This document shows, in pieces, positions 1-8,428 of a DNA stretch of 64,000 nt. Below the pieces are notes generated by a model that did no database searches, was not told where the DNA came from, and saw nothing but the letters and a program-made list of their open reading frames with translations. Position 1 is the stretch's first letter. Each line of letters opens with the position of its first letter. A program made the position numbers and the translations under genes. Origin of the DNA: Flavobacterium sp. WV_118_3 (lineage in GTDB: Bacteria > Bacteroidota > Bacteroidia > Flavobacteriales > Flavobacteriaceae); the NCBI RefSeq assembly GCF_039778605.1, contig NZ_CP156060.1:1860001-1924000 (forward strand), in the 5' to 3' direction.

Positions 1-450
1 CTCGAAACTGGTTTGCAACGGGATAAACAATACCGCCAGTATCAGAAAGGTAAAAAATGGTACCGGTTGGAAATTCAATTTAAAGTTTTCAGGGTGCGAA
101 AAATAAACCGCCAGTGTCAGTACAATCGATATTGTTGCCCATAATCCGAATGAAAATAAAATCCGGTTCCAATCCACTTTTGCCCGCGAAGTCGTCAAAC
201 TGGTAATACTTTGACGGTGTATCACTTTTACCCAAACCCACAACAAAAGACAAGCAATCGAAAGCGGCAGAATAATCATTACAAAGGTCATATTTTCACC
301 AAAGGCGGCTATGGTTTGATGCATTGCCTGCTCGGTATCGATCTCGGAAGCCGCTATATAATTGGCAATCATAACGGCAAAAAATAATACCGGAATCGGT
401 AAATATAAAAAGAAACGAAAGTTTTTGGTTTTGACTTGTTCGATAAACAT
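1..450 (-). CDS. CPBP-family intramembrane protease, N-terminal 150 residues (cut by window edge)
   Basis: Reverse-strand reading from the ATG at 448-450 is open to the window edge. The visible part is very hydrophobic, with about four membrane segments near residues 10-34, 53-77, 94-115 and 131-149. The last residues read IPLQTSFE, which is how the CPBP (CAAX protease / bacteriocin-processing) family enters its first catalytic EExxxR motif, so the window ends exactly at the active site. CPBP proteins are intramembrane glutamic proteases; the substrate here cannot be guessed. It is divergent from the ArsC-like gene, with a 115-bp shared upstream region. The family call rests on hydrophobic pattern plus the partial motif. 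Confidence 0.7.
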   Translation of the reverse strand, partial: MFIEQVKTKNFRFFLYLPIPVLFFAVMIANYIAASEIDTEQAMHQTIAAFGENMTFVMIILPLSIACLLLWVWVKVIHRQSITSLTTSRAKVDWNRILFSFGLWATISIVLTLAVYFSHPENFKLNFQPVPFFTFLILAVLFIPLQTSFE

Positions 451-565
451 ATCTGTTACTGGATTTTAGTATATTTCCTATAGCAACCTATGGTGGAAAA
501 TTTGTTTTCACTAAGTTAATCCAATTTTCACAGAATAGTAGTTCCTTTGTAAAAAATATTGCACT

Positions 566-907
566 ATGATTACAATTTACCACAACCCGAGATGCAGCAA
601 ATCCAGAGAAGGACTTTGCCTGTTGGAAGAAAAAGGAATTTCGTTTGAAACCGTAAAATACCTGGATCAGCCTTTGAGCCGCGAAGAACTACAATCAATC
701 ATCCAAAAACTGGGAATTAAACCAATCGAACTGGTTCGTCAGAAAGAAAGTCTTTGGAGCGAAAATTATAAAGGTCAGACGCTTTCCGACGATGCGATCA
801 TTACCATTTTGTCCGAAAATCCCAAACTAATTGAACGTCCGATTGTTATCAATGGTGACAAGGCCGTAATTGGTCGTCCAACCGAAAAGATTCTGGAAAT
901 TATTTAG
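566..907 (+). CDS. arsC: ArsC/Spx-family reductase (arsenate reductase, glutaredoxin type)
   Basis: 113 residues, the normal length of the family. The N-terminus HNPRCSKSR carries the catalytic Cys10 in the CxxS-like ArsC loop, and an ERPIV motif near residue 91 matches the conserved RPxV segment. Family members reduce arsenate to arsenite with glutathione/glutaredoxin, but many stand-alone copies, like this one without arsR or an efflux gene nearby, have other or unknown thiol-redox roles. The start ATG at 566 begins directly with the first beta-strand. Family sure, arsenate as substrate not. Confidence 0.85.
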   Translation: MITIYHNPRCSKSREGLCLLEEKGISFETVKYLDQPLSREELQSIIQKLGIKPIELVRQKESLWSENYKGQTLSDDAIITILSENPKLIERPIVINGDKAVIGRPTEKILEII

Positions 908-939
908 AATCAGTATACGTTTGTTTTAACAAACATTTG

Positions 940-971
940 TGATTCCCCACTTAAACCCAAGGTTACTTTTG
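940..971 (+). promoter_or_regulatory. Bacteroidota-type promoter of the TonB receptor gene
   Basis: TTG at 940-942 and TACTTTTG at 964-971 (TAnnTTTG, the -7 box of Bacteroidota sigma) are 21 bases apart. The ATG at 1004 lies 32 bases after the -7 box. Seen by pattern only. Confidence 0.55.
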
Positions 972-1003
972 CAGTCAAACCTTGCAAATCAAACTAATTA
1001 CAC

Positions 1004-3481
1004 ATGAAACGATTTCATTTTGCAGTAGTAATGTTCTTACTATTGTCTTCTGTTGTCTCATTCGCTCAAAAACCAGACGCGGCTAAAGTTACTGTTACCG
1101 GACGTGTTGTGGACAGCGAATCCAAACAACCCCTGGAATATGCGAATATCTATGCCCAAAATCTTAAAAATAAATCCGTTGTTTCCGGTGCGATGACCAA
1201 CGACAAAGGGGAATTCAGTTTTGAAGTGCCTGCCGGAAATTATTATATCAAGGTGGAGTTTCTATCTTTTAAAACCGTTGAAATCCCGCAAAAAGAACTT
1301 ACAAAAGATACCAGCCTGGGAATGATCACCCTTGCTCTTGACGCTAAACAGCTTCAGGAAGTTACCGTGGTAGCCGAGAAAAGTACGGTAGAGATCAAAC
1401 TGGACAAAAAAGTATATAACGTAGGAAAAGACATGACCGTTAAAGGCGGTAGCGTGAGCGATGTATTGGACAATGTTCCTTCGGTTACCGTGGATTCTGA
1501 CGGTAATGTAAGCCTAAGAGGTAACGACAACGTCCGTATTTTGATCGACGGAAAACCATCGGGTCTTGCCGGAATCAATGTTGCCGATGCTTTACGTACC
1601 CTTCCGGCCGATTCGGTTGACAAAGTGGAAGTAATCACCAACCCGTCGGCACGTTATGATGCCGAAGGTGGTGCCGGTATCGTAAACATCATCCTTAAAA
1701 AAGGAAAAGCACAGGGAATCAATGGTAGTGTTATGGCTGTTGCCGGTAATCCGGATAATTTCGGAGGGAATACCAATGTCAACTTCAGAAGCAAAGCGTT
1801 TAACCTCTTTACCAACTTCGGCTACAACTATAGTAACAGTCCGGGGAATTCGTTTACCGATTCGGAAAACTTAGACCGAAATACCGGTGCAGTTTCCAGC
1901 TATATCGAAGAAAGACGTAAAAACAAAAGAGAGCGTAAAGGGTATAATGCCGGTTTCGGATTGGAATGGTATTTAACCAAATCCTTAACCTGGACGAACT
2001 CGATTGGAGTCCGTAAAAACAACGGTGCCAATCCGGATAATGTATTCTTTAATAATTATGATGCTAATCACGATTTTTTATACACCCGTAACCGTTTTAA
2101 CGATCAGTCAAACGATTCACAAAATTTAGAATACTCGACAAATTTCACACAGAAGTTTAAAAAAGATGGTCATAAATTAACCGTTGATTTTTCGGCTTCT
2201 ACCAACCGTGATAATGACGATGCAACGATTAGTGATACCCGTTTTGATACCGGTGTGTCTACCATTGATAGAACTTTAAACAACCAAAAACAAACGCGAA
2301 GCCTGTTACAAGCCGATTACGTTTTACCAATTGGAAAGAAAAGTCAGTTTGAAGCGGGTTATCGCGGTGATTTTACCGATTTGACTACCGATTACCGCGT
2401 GGATCATTTTAGTAACAATACCTGGATGAACGATCCAAACTTTACCAATATTTTCGAATATAAAGAGCAAATCAACGCGCTTTATGCACAGTTTGGTTCC
2501 AAGATCAGTAAATTCAGTTATATGGTGGGAATGCGTTTTGAAGATTCCAACATCGGGATTGACTTTTTACGTACGGAACAATTCAACACCAAAAAATACC
2601 ACAATTTCTTCCCAAGTGTATTCTTGAGCTATGAGTTTGCACAGGATAACAGTATTAGTTTAAGTTATAGTAAACGTATCAACCGTCCGAGAGGGCGTTT
2701 CCTAAATCCGTTTAACGGACTATCGAGTAACATCAACGTATTCGAAGGAAACCCGGATTTGAATCCGTCGTATACCAACTCCTTTGACCTGGGTTATTTA
2801 AAACGTTGGGACAAATTAACCTTAAATACTTCGGCTTATTTTAATAAAACCGATGATAGTTTCCAGTTTATTAAAAAAGCAACCGGAAATGTAATCGACG
2901 GTAACCCGGTATACGCCAATACGCCGGTAAACTTAGCCACCGAATACCGTTTTGGTTTTGAGTTTACCTTAAATTATACGCCATACAAATGGTGGAAACT
3001 AAACGGAAACTTCAATTTCTTCCGTAACGAGTTAGATGGAAGTTATACTTATATTGATCAAAACAACACGGAAGTCTTTACCGATTTAAGCAATACAGCC
3101 TACAGCTGGTTTACCCGTGTAAGTTCGAAAGTAAGCTTACCATATGGTATCGACTGGCAGACCAATGCGACCTATAATGCACCACAAAACACGTCTCAGG
3201 GAAGAAGCGAAGGTATTGTATCGGCAAACCTGGCGTTAAGCAAGGATATTCTAAAAGATAAAGCAACGATCGCCTTAAATGTAAACGACGTGTTTAACTC
3301 CAGAAAAAGAATTACCGATACCAGCATTCCACTCCTATTAAATTCCCACAGCGAAATGCAATGGAGAGAACGTCAGATCAATCTAACCTTTACCTACCGT
3401 TTTAACAAAAGCAAATCCGACAGAGATAAGCAACAAAAACGCGATGATAATGGTGGTGGCGACGAATATATGGGCGGATAA
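1004..3481 (+). CDS. TonB-dependent outer-membrane receptor, carboxypeptidase-regulatory-like N-domain
   Basis: 825 residues. A signal peptide ends near residue 21 (SFAQ). A carboxypeptidase-regulatory-like beta-sandwich (about 29-115, starting VTGRVVDSESKQPLEYANIY) is followed by a plug domain (about 120-235, with LRGNDNVRILIDGKP and DAEGGAGIVNIILKK) and a C-terminal beta-barrel with alternating aromatic strands. The type is the OMP_b-brl_3 group of outer-membrane receptors common in Flavobacteria. It sits in the outer membrane; the ligand is unknown. The C-terminus ends in a Lys/Asp-rich then GGGDEYMGG tail rather than the usual terminal aromatic. No SusD partner follows, so a polysaccharide-utilisation role is not supported. 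Single-gene unit with its own promoter and terminator. Confidence 0.9.
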   Translation: MKRFHFAVVMFLLLSSVVSFAQKPDAAKVTVTGRVVDSESKQPLEYANIYAQNLKNKSVVSGAMTNDKGEFSFEVPAGNYYIKVEFLSFKTVEIPQKELTKDTSLGMITLALDAKQLQEVTVVAEKSTVEIKLDKKVYNVGKDMTVKGGSVSDVLDNVPSVTVDSDGNVSLRGNDNVRILIDGKPSGLAGINVADALRTLPADSVDKVEVITNPSARYDAEGGAGIVNIILKKGKAQGINGSVMAVAGNPDNFGGNTNVNFRSKAFNLFTNFGYNYSNSPGNSFTDSENLDRNTGAVSSYIEERRKNKRERKGYNAGFGLEWYLTKSLTWTNSIGVRKNNGANPDNVFFNNYDANHDFLYTRNRFNDQSNDSQNLEYSTNFTQKFKKDGHKLTVDFSASTNRDNDDATISDTRFDTGVSTIDRTLNNQKQTRSLLQADYVLPIGKKSQFEAGYRGDFTDLTTDYRVDHFSNNTWMNDPNFTNIFEYKEQINALYAQFGSKISKFSYMVGMRFEDSNIGIDFLRTEQFNTKKYHNFFPSVFLSYEFAQDNSISLSYSKRINRPRGRFLNPFNGLSSNINVFEGNPDLNPSYTNSFDLGYLKRWDKLTLNTSAYFNKTDDSFQFIKKATGNVIDGNPVYANTPVNLATEYRFGFEFTLNYTPYKWWKLNGNFNFFRNELDGSYTYIDQNNTEVFTDLSNTAYSWFTRVSSKVSLPYGIDWQTNATYNAPQNTSQGRSEGIVSANLALSKDILKDKATIALNVNDVFNSRKRITDTSIPLLLNSHSEMQWRERQINLTFTYRFNKSKSDRDKQQKRDDNGGGDEYMGG

Positions 3482-3502
3482 CATCATGAAAATCAACAAA
3501 AA

Positions 3503-3533
3503 AAGCCAAGTAAATTATTACTTGGCTTTTTTT
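3503..3533 (+). terminator. Stem-loop terminator after the TonB receptor
   Basis: Perfect 11-bp stem AAGCCAAGTAA (3503-3513) and TTACTTGGCTT (3518-3528), loop ATTA, followed by a T run. Because the stem is flanked by A and T runs it can also stop transcription arriving from the minus-strand gene at 3554. Confidence 0.85.
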
Positions 3534-3553
3534 GTATCCTAAAATATGTAATA

Positions 3554-4144
3554 TTAGGGCTGCTTTATCAGAATATATTTATCAATAGGCACAGGCACAT
3601 ATCCACTAGGTAATGCCGGCAATTCCCCTGTGTGTACATAATTCTCAGGCTTTAACCCTATTTTTATTTTTTCAATACCATTCTCAACATAATACTTAAC
3701 ACTCATTTGGCTGTTTAAATAACTTGCCGCCGGGTCACTAAAAGAAAGAAAAACCAAATTTTTTCCGCCCGTAGGACATTCGTCACATTTCCCAAGTGTT
3801 GCACCGTAGATATTATTGCCACCATAGGTAGATGAATTTGACTCCATTAAACCGATTGTATTAGCTTGTTGTATGCCATTGTGAATATAGCTGTACTCAC
3901 CTATAAGCATATCAGTTGTAAAGTTTCTAAATGGATTAACCACTTGCGTTTTCTTTCTTAGTACTATGGTTAACGAAGTAGAACCGTTAGTGTATTTCCA
4001 CGTCCCCTGAAACTTGTTTAAATCGTTATCAATGTCTTTGTAATATTTTCCGGCTTCCTGACTATGCGCTAAGTATAATGGAAAAGTTTGTGAACAGCCA
4101 GTAATTGACAGTAATAAAATAGTTATTATAAATATATTTTTCAT
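3554..4144 (-). CDS. DUF6705-like lipoprotein
   Basis: 196 residues with a lipoprotein signal: hydrophobic segment then ITGCSQT (Cys17). The remainder contains the repeated signature KDIDNDLNKFQGTWKY (about 35-50) and a C-terminal IDKYILIKQP. The two minus-strand genes at 33010-33621 and 33663-34277 share this plan (KDVDNDLDKFVGVWKF, YGEYILTKQP), so it is a paralogue. I associate the pattern with the Flavobacterium family DUF6705; function unknown. It probably sits on the cell surface or periplasmic face of a membrane. It lies 12 bp downstream of the JAMM-like lipoprotein gene and is probably co-transcribed with it, as in the second module. Confidence 0.75.
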   Translation of the reverse strand: MKNIFIITILLLSITGCSQTFPLYLAHSQEAGKYYKDIDNDLNKFQGTWKYTNGSTSLTIVLRKKTQVVNPFRNFTTDMLIGEYSYIHNGIQQANTIGLMESNSSTYGGNNIYGATLGKCDECPTGGKNLVFLSFSDPAASYLNSQMSVKYYVENGIEKIKIGLKPENYVHTGELPALPSGYVPVPIDKYILIKQP

Positions 4145-4156
4145 AGTTCTAATTTT

Positions 4157-5650
4157 TTAGTTACAAGGCGTTTTGGTTATTCCTGTGGGGCTAGTAGGAT
4201 CTAACTTGACCTCAGACCAAGTATTATTATTGTTGTAAAAATCCGAATTACTCATTTGGAATAGACTAATGTTTAAATTATACTTCTGATTTACAAATTT
4301 TAAAAATTCTCTTGCCAATGTGTTTTGGTCAGCATTCCAAGGTTTACCTTTTGCAATATACAAATCTCGCAATTCAGAATTAAAGTCTCTTAAAGATTTT
4401 TCATTTGCGAATTTTGACGTTAATATTGAAAGCGATTGTACATCGTTTGGAATTAGTGCATAGGTGTTTTCCGGCACAACCATTAAGTTGGTGAGCGGAT
4501 AGTCGGTAGGTTGAAATCCGCTACTCATTGCGATTTGGTAGGGTGTTAATAGATCATCTGCCGAAAACATCGGGTAACTCGAGTCATCGTCCTCCAACTT
4601 TACGGGATGGTTATGAGCTGCACCAAAAGTCGTAGGGAATATTCGAACCACTCCACTTCGCGTTCCTGATACACCTGGTCTAAATGATACACTGTTATTT
4701 GTGGCGTCATATTCCAATGAATAGACAGTTTCCAAGTTAGTCTCCAAATTGTTTTTTAAATGATTTAATCCTGATTTGACTTTTTTTTGCTGAATTAATT
4801 TGCCAAGTTTTACACACGGATTTGGTTGAGTTGGGGTTGGAGGTACATCTTCAACAGGGGCAGTAATAATAATTGGACATCTTGGGCAATTATTAGGAGG
4901 CGTCAGGTCTCCGTTAGTTGGTGGGGAACCATCGCCGCCGCCGCCGCCAATAGGGACAATAACTCCAGGGTCGTCTCCAAAGTCGCCCCCGCCAATATCT
5001 CCATTTACAGAGTAACAAGTTGTAACGGGAGCGTAAAATAAATGGTTTTGATCTTGACAGTCATTAGTAGCAACATGTACGCCAGTATTAGTTGAACTCC
5101 ACGCCTGATCACACATAAGTATCTGAGCCGTGACACAAATTGTAGTCTTTCCTATTTCATCGGTATTATAAGTAATCGGCGTTATTTTTACTCGCCCTGT
5201 AAAATTAAAGGAATTATGGGCAGCTGGTGCTAACGGTTCACTTGGCGTATATTTTAAAATATAGGCACTTGACTGGCCTAAACTATCTACATTAACCACA
5301 AGATTTTCAAAATAATCTACACTGTTAATTTCACGGGTAATCTTAAACGTGTAAGATGTACTTCCGGCACTTTCTATAACTTTAGCCAAATTAGGCATAA
5401 TAGTAAAGCCATATTCGGCTTCCATAACAGTTTTTGATTGTAAGCCCTTATTTTGGCCTTGACTTAACTTTGAAAATGCGTTAACAAAATTTCGCTCTTT
5501 TAACAGCGCATCGAAAGTACTACGCCTAATCTTTACCTTTTCCTGATAGCTGTTTTTTTGTATTGCATCTTGCTCAAGCTCACAGCCAAAAAGCGCGATC
5601 AGAATAAAAACAAAAATGGGAAAACGGTTTCGTAATTTTCTATTGTCCAT
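4157..5650 (-). CDS. Large lipoprotein with C-terminal JAMM-like (HxH...SxxD) domain
   Basis: 497 residues. Lipobox LFGC with Cys23. An N-terminal beta-rich region (about 60-190) contains FKITREINSVDYFENLVVNV, also present in the paralogue at 34289-35785. A Gly/Pro-rich linker (about 215-265) ends in CPRCPIIITAPVED. The C-terminal part has H346-N-H348 and S363-A-D-D366, an arrangement like the JAMM/MPN zinc motif (HxH, about seven residues, SxxD) but with 14 residues between. JAMM proteins are zinc isopeptidases or hydrolases; no activity is shown here. Followed by the DUF6705-like gene in a two-gene unit. Confidence 0.7.
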   Translation of the reverse strand: MDNRKLRNRFPIFVFILIALFGCELEQDAIQKNSYQEKVKIRRSTFDALLKERNFVNAFSKLSQGQNKGLQSKTVMEAEYGFTIMPNLAKVIESAGSTSYTFKITREINSVDYFENLVVNVDSLGQSSAYILKYTPSEPLAPAAHNSFNFTGRVKITPITYNTDEIGKTTICVTAQILMCDQAWSSTNTGVHVATNDCQDQNHLFYAPVTTCYSVNGDIGGGDFGDDPGVIVPIGGGGGDGSPPTNGDLTPPNNCPRCPIIITAPVEDVPPTPTQPNPCVKLGKLIQQKKVKSGLNHLKNNLETNLETVYSLEYDATNNSVSFRPGVSGTRSGVVRIFPTTFGAAHNHPVKLEDDDSSYPMFSADDLLTPYQIAMSSGFQPTDYPLTNLMVVPENTYALIPNDVQSLSILTSKFANEKSLRDFNSELRDLYIAKGKPWNADQNTLAREFLKFVNQKYNLNISLFQMSNSDFYNNNNTWSEVKLDPTSPTGITKTPCN

Positions 5651-5819
5651 ATTTAATACATAATTTGATCTCGCAAATCTTACAATTTTATTTTTTTAAA
5701 AAATACGAATTCCCGGAAAACATCATATTTAGTACTAAAAACACATATTAACACGTACTTTAATTAAAGCGTTTTGTACACGTTTATAGCGAGAGCAAAG
5801 GTATTAGAGGCTTTCAATA

Positions 5820-5843
5820 TTTTTTACGGGAATCCGTAAAAAA
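5820..5843. repeat. Perfect 10-bp inverted repeat, TTTTTTACGG / CCGTAAAAAA
   Basis: Arms 5820-5829 and 5834-5843 with loop GAAT. The T-run comes first and the A-run last, so it is not terminator-like. It resembles the TTTTTTACGAAA / TTTCGTAAAAAA repeat at 37752-37790 that precedes an accessory gene, and like it stands just upstream of an ATG (5855). The surrounding 5651-5819 holds no gene that I can see, only A/T-rich DNA. Confidence 0.6.
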
Positions 5844-5854
5844 CATATTCAGAT

Positions 5855-6007
5855 ATGAATTACAGGCTAAATATGGTGGTTACAAAAACCGATGGTTCAA
5901 AACTACTACACAACGGGGGGACCTATAAAATTGAATATACAGATCGTTTTTCTTTTTCCGGTGGCAAAAATTTGATTTTCACGTATAACGTTTGGAGAAG
6001 TAAATGA
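5855..6007 (+). CDS. Possible 50-residue protein or gene remnant
   Basis: A short open frame starting 11 bp after the inverted repeat, beginning MNYRLNMVVTKTDGSKLLHN. An in-frame stop precedes it at 5837-5839. The composition (alternating polar and aromatic residues, few low-complexity runs) looks more protein-like than most chance frames, and its position behind the repeat mirrors that of the accessory genes in this window. It matches nothing I recognise. It could be the truncated first part of a lost cassette gene. From 6008 to 6206 I see nothing else. Confidence 0.25.
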   Translation: MNYRLNMVVTKTDGSKLLHNGGTYKIEYTDRFSFSGGKNLIFTYNVWRSK

Positions 6008-6206
6008 CATATATCATAAAGTCACTTAAAATAACTGGTTTCAAAGAGAGGGTGATTAGTTTTTTTGTTGAGCTTTCGTAAGCTTCAATAAATTTTTAGA
6101 AAACCTCCGGGAAGTCCGATGTTTCAATACGAACCGGGCAAAATATTCTATTTTTTTCATAATAAAGTCGATTTATTGTCAACTTATTTCAAGACGGGAC
6201 ACAAAC

Positions 6207-6232
6207 AAAAAAAGCTCCGTAATACGGAGCTT
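6207..6232 (-). terminator. Terminator of the secreted endonuclease gene
   Basis: Stem AAGCTCCGT (6212-6220) and ACGGAGCTT (6224-6232), three-base loop. On the minus strand it is followed by a T run, 25 bp beyond the stop codon of the gene. Confidence 0.85.
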
Positions 6233-6256
6233 CTTTATGGAATAACACTATCTTTT

Positions 6257-8221
6257 TTAATTGATGATCAACTTTTTAACCAATGTTTGATCTGCAGCGG
6301 TTACCCGAGCCATATAAACTCCGGATGGCAATCCCAATTGTAAACGGGTTGTTCCGTCAAAATCGAACGTACGTACTTTCTGTCCGGCGATGTTATAGAT
6401 TTCAATTTGTCCGCGATCAACGCTACCGTTAATCATCAGATAATCGTGTGCCGGATTCGGATACAATACCATTTGTAGTTTTGTTATATCTTCGGTTGTT
6501 AAGGTAGCCGACCATACTTCTCCCGCATGAACACCCCATATATAATCCGCTAAATTCGGATGATCAATAAATGGATTACGGTTCATTTGCCAGGTATAGA
6601 TATAATTGTTACGATTCATTTCAAAATCATCCGATGGATCGCTGTGATTCCACGTTAATAAAGACGCTAAGTCACCCAATTGTCCTACCGTCGTATCCGG
6701 TGGATTACCGTTTACCAGATCCAATGCGTTATAACGAATCGCCATATAAAATAAAGCACGCGCTACATCACCTTTCCAGGATCCCTGGTTGCCTACCGGT
6801 CCATTATAATCGGTTCCTCCATAATCACGATTGTTACGCGAACTGTTTTCCGGTCCGTCTTCCGCTCGTAAATGATGGGCATCGGCATGGGCAGCATTAA
6901 TATCGTCTGCATTTGTGGGTAACCAAACATTGATTCCATCCGGTGTAGATGACGTTCCGTTACTAAATCCACCGCGGGATTGCGGATAAATATGTTCGCG
7001 GTTCCAGGTACCTACATTACTGCTTCCGGTCTGAAAATCGAGTTTGGCACGTGGCGCTTCTACATACATCATCCAAACCTGATTGCTGTTTAGCGGATTC
7101 TGATCGGCTTTTTTCAGAATATCGACAATATCGCCATAATTATGCGCGCGTACTACAACCGGATTGGCAATAATATTCTGAATTCCCTGTTTTAAGGCGG
7201 CTCCGCTTAGTCCTTCCAGCGAACTGTAATATCCGGCCGGAGCCGTACTGGCTACCACACCATAGGTTGGATTTAGAGGCGTTCCCCAGGTAGAAGTGGT
7301 ATAATCGTTGTCAATTACGCGAATCTCGATAAAGTCGTTCATCCGGACATAACCCGCCGGAAGTGTTCCGAATTTAATGCGTAAAACTTCGTCGCCTTCA
7401 TCTTCGGTATCATCGACCAACTGGATCGTCGTGGTAAACGAATTGGAACCTGCCGGGATAAAAACCGTTGTATTTCCGGTAAAATCAGCATTGGTAAAAC
7501 TACCGTTGTTCAGCGTAAAATTAAAAGTAAGATTGCTCGTCACATTCGTTTGTGTGGTAAAGGTGATGTTAAAACTATCCCCTTCGGTCAGATGTGTTGT
7601 CGGAGCGGTAATCGTGATACCGTTAAAAAGGATTCCACTACCATCGTTGTTACGGCCCGGTGTTGGCGCTTTAACTTCATAGGTTCCGTCGTTTTTACGC
7701 TGAATGGATTGTGTAGTCCCCTGAGAATTCATGTTTTCATTAATCTGAGTCGAAACTCCCAAAGCGGTCAGTAAAGCCGAGGCTTGTGTATTGTTGTTTC
7801 CGTAAACCAGCGCATCGATAAGATTGGTTGTTGAGGCCGGCGTATTCATCGGAAAACTGGAAGCACTTGCCTGGTAAATCGCGATCGCATCCGGTCCGTT
7901 TTGTACGGTATTAATTGGAAACAGGTAATTCGGAACCGGCGATACCAAAGGATTTCCCAACACAATAATTCCATTCGCATCGGTAACCAAACCATTCAGG
8001 TCGATCACATAGTAGCTCAAATTCGATGTTCCGCTACTTCCTCCATTAAACATAACCAAGATATAGCCGTTTAACGGAAAATTAGGTGTAGTCGATTTTA
8101 ATTCGATGAATTCTTTGTCGTCTGTCGAAGGAGTATCGGAGTCCAGCTCGTTGATAACCACCTGCGAAAACATAAGATTCGTCGCAAATAGTAGTAAAAT
8201 TTGGAGGAGTTTTTTTGTCAT
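6257..8221 (-). CDS. Secreted endonuclease I with lamin-tail and Calx-beta domains, T9SS cargo
   Basis: 654 residues from the ATG at 8219-8221, chosen because MTKKLLQILLLFATNLMFSQ is a clean signal peptide; an upstream in-frame ATG adds seven residues. Order: signal peptide, lamin-tail domain (about 20-180, VINELDSDTPSTDDKEFIEL), Calx-beta-like domain (about 195-305), endonuclease I domain of the EndA/NucM type (about 330-560, with NREHIYPQS as the catalytic His motif), and a type A sorting domain at the C-terminus (LYPNPAHDYL ... GVYMARV ... KKLIIN). Family members are non-specific extracellular nucleases. It should cross the inner membrane by Sec and the outer membrane by the type IX system. 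Likely role: DNA/RNA scavenging or matrix degradation. Confidence 0.9.
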   Translation of the reverse strand: MTKKLLQILLLFATNLMFSQVVINELDSDTPSTDDKEFIELKSTTPNFPLNGYILVMFNGGSSGTSNLSYYVIDLNGLVTDANGIIVLGNPLVSPVPNYLFPINTVQNGPDAIAIYQASASSFPMNTPASTTNLIDALVYGNNNTQASALLTALGVSTQINENMNSQGTTQSIQRKNDGTYEVKAPTPGRNNDGSGILFNGITITAPTTHLTEGDSFNITFTTQTNVTSNLTFNFTLNNGSFTNADFTGNTTVFIPAGSNSFTTTIQLVDDTEDEGDEVLRIKFGTLPAGYVRMNDFIEIRVIDNDYTTSTWGTPLNPTYGVVASTAPAGYYSSLEGLSGAALKQGIQNIIANPVVVRAHNYGDIVDILKKADQNPLNSNQVWMMYVEAPRAKLDFQTGSSNVGTWNREHIYPQSRGGFSNGTSSTPDGINVWLPTNADDINAAHADAHHLRAEDGPENSSRNNRDYGGTDYNGPVGNQGSWKGDVARALFYMAIRYNALDLVNGNPPDTTVGQLGDLASLLTWNHSDPSDDFEMNRNNYIYTWQMNRNPFIDHPNLADYIWGVHAGEVWSATLTTEDITKLQMVLYPNPAHDYLMINGSVDRGQIEIYNIAGQKVRTFDFDGTTRLQLGLPSGVYMARVTAADQTLVKKLIIN

Positions 8222-8428
8222 TTTAAGTGAGTTTAAGGACAAATGTAGCCATAATGACGAAAAAATAGCCTTTTTGAACTGTTAATACGTATCTGGATAT
8301 CAAAAAATTACCTTTTATTAACATCATTACTATCGGTTTTGGCATGGTCAAGCATCAAAATACTGTTTGATTTTTTTATTTCTGTTAAAAGAATTTTCGT
8401 AAATATTCTGAATTAAAATTGTAACATT

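Noticed and set aside
4826-5041. Plus-strand frame opposite the Gly/Pro-rich linker of the JAMM-like lipoprotein
   Set aside because: Trp/Ala/Arg-rich translation is the mirror of the Gly-rich linker codons, a typical artefact.
6119-6343. 74-codon plus-strand frame over the 3' end of the endonuclease gene
   Set aside because: Overlaps the terminator and the well-supported sorting domain on the other strand; a shadow frame.
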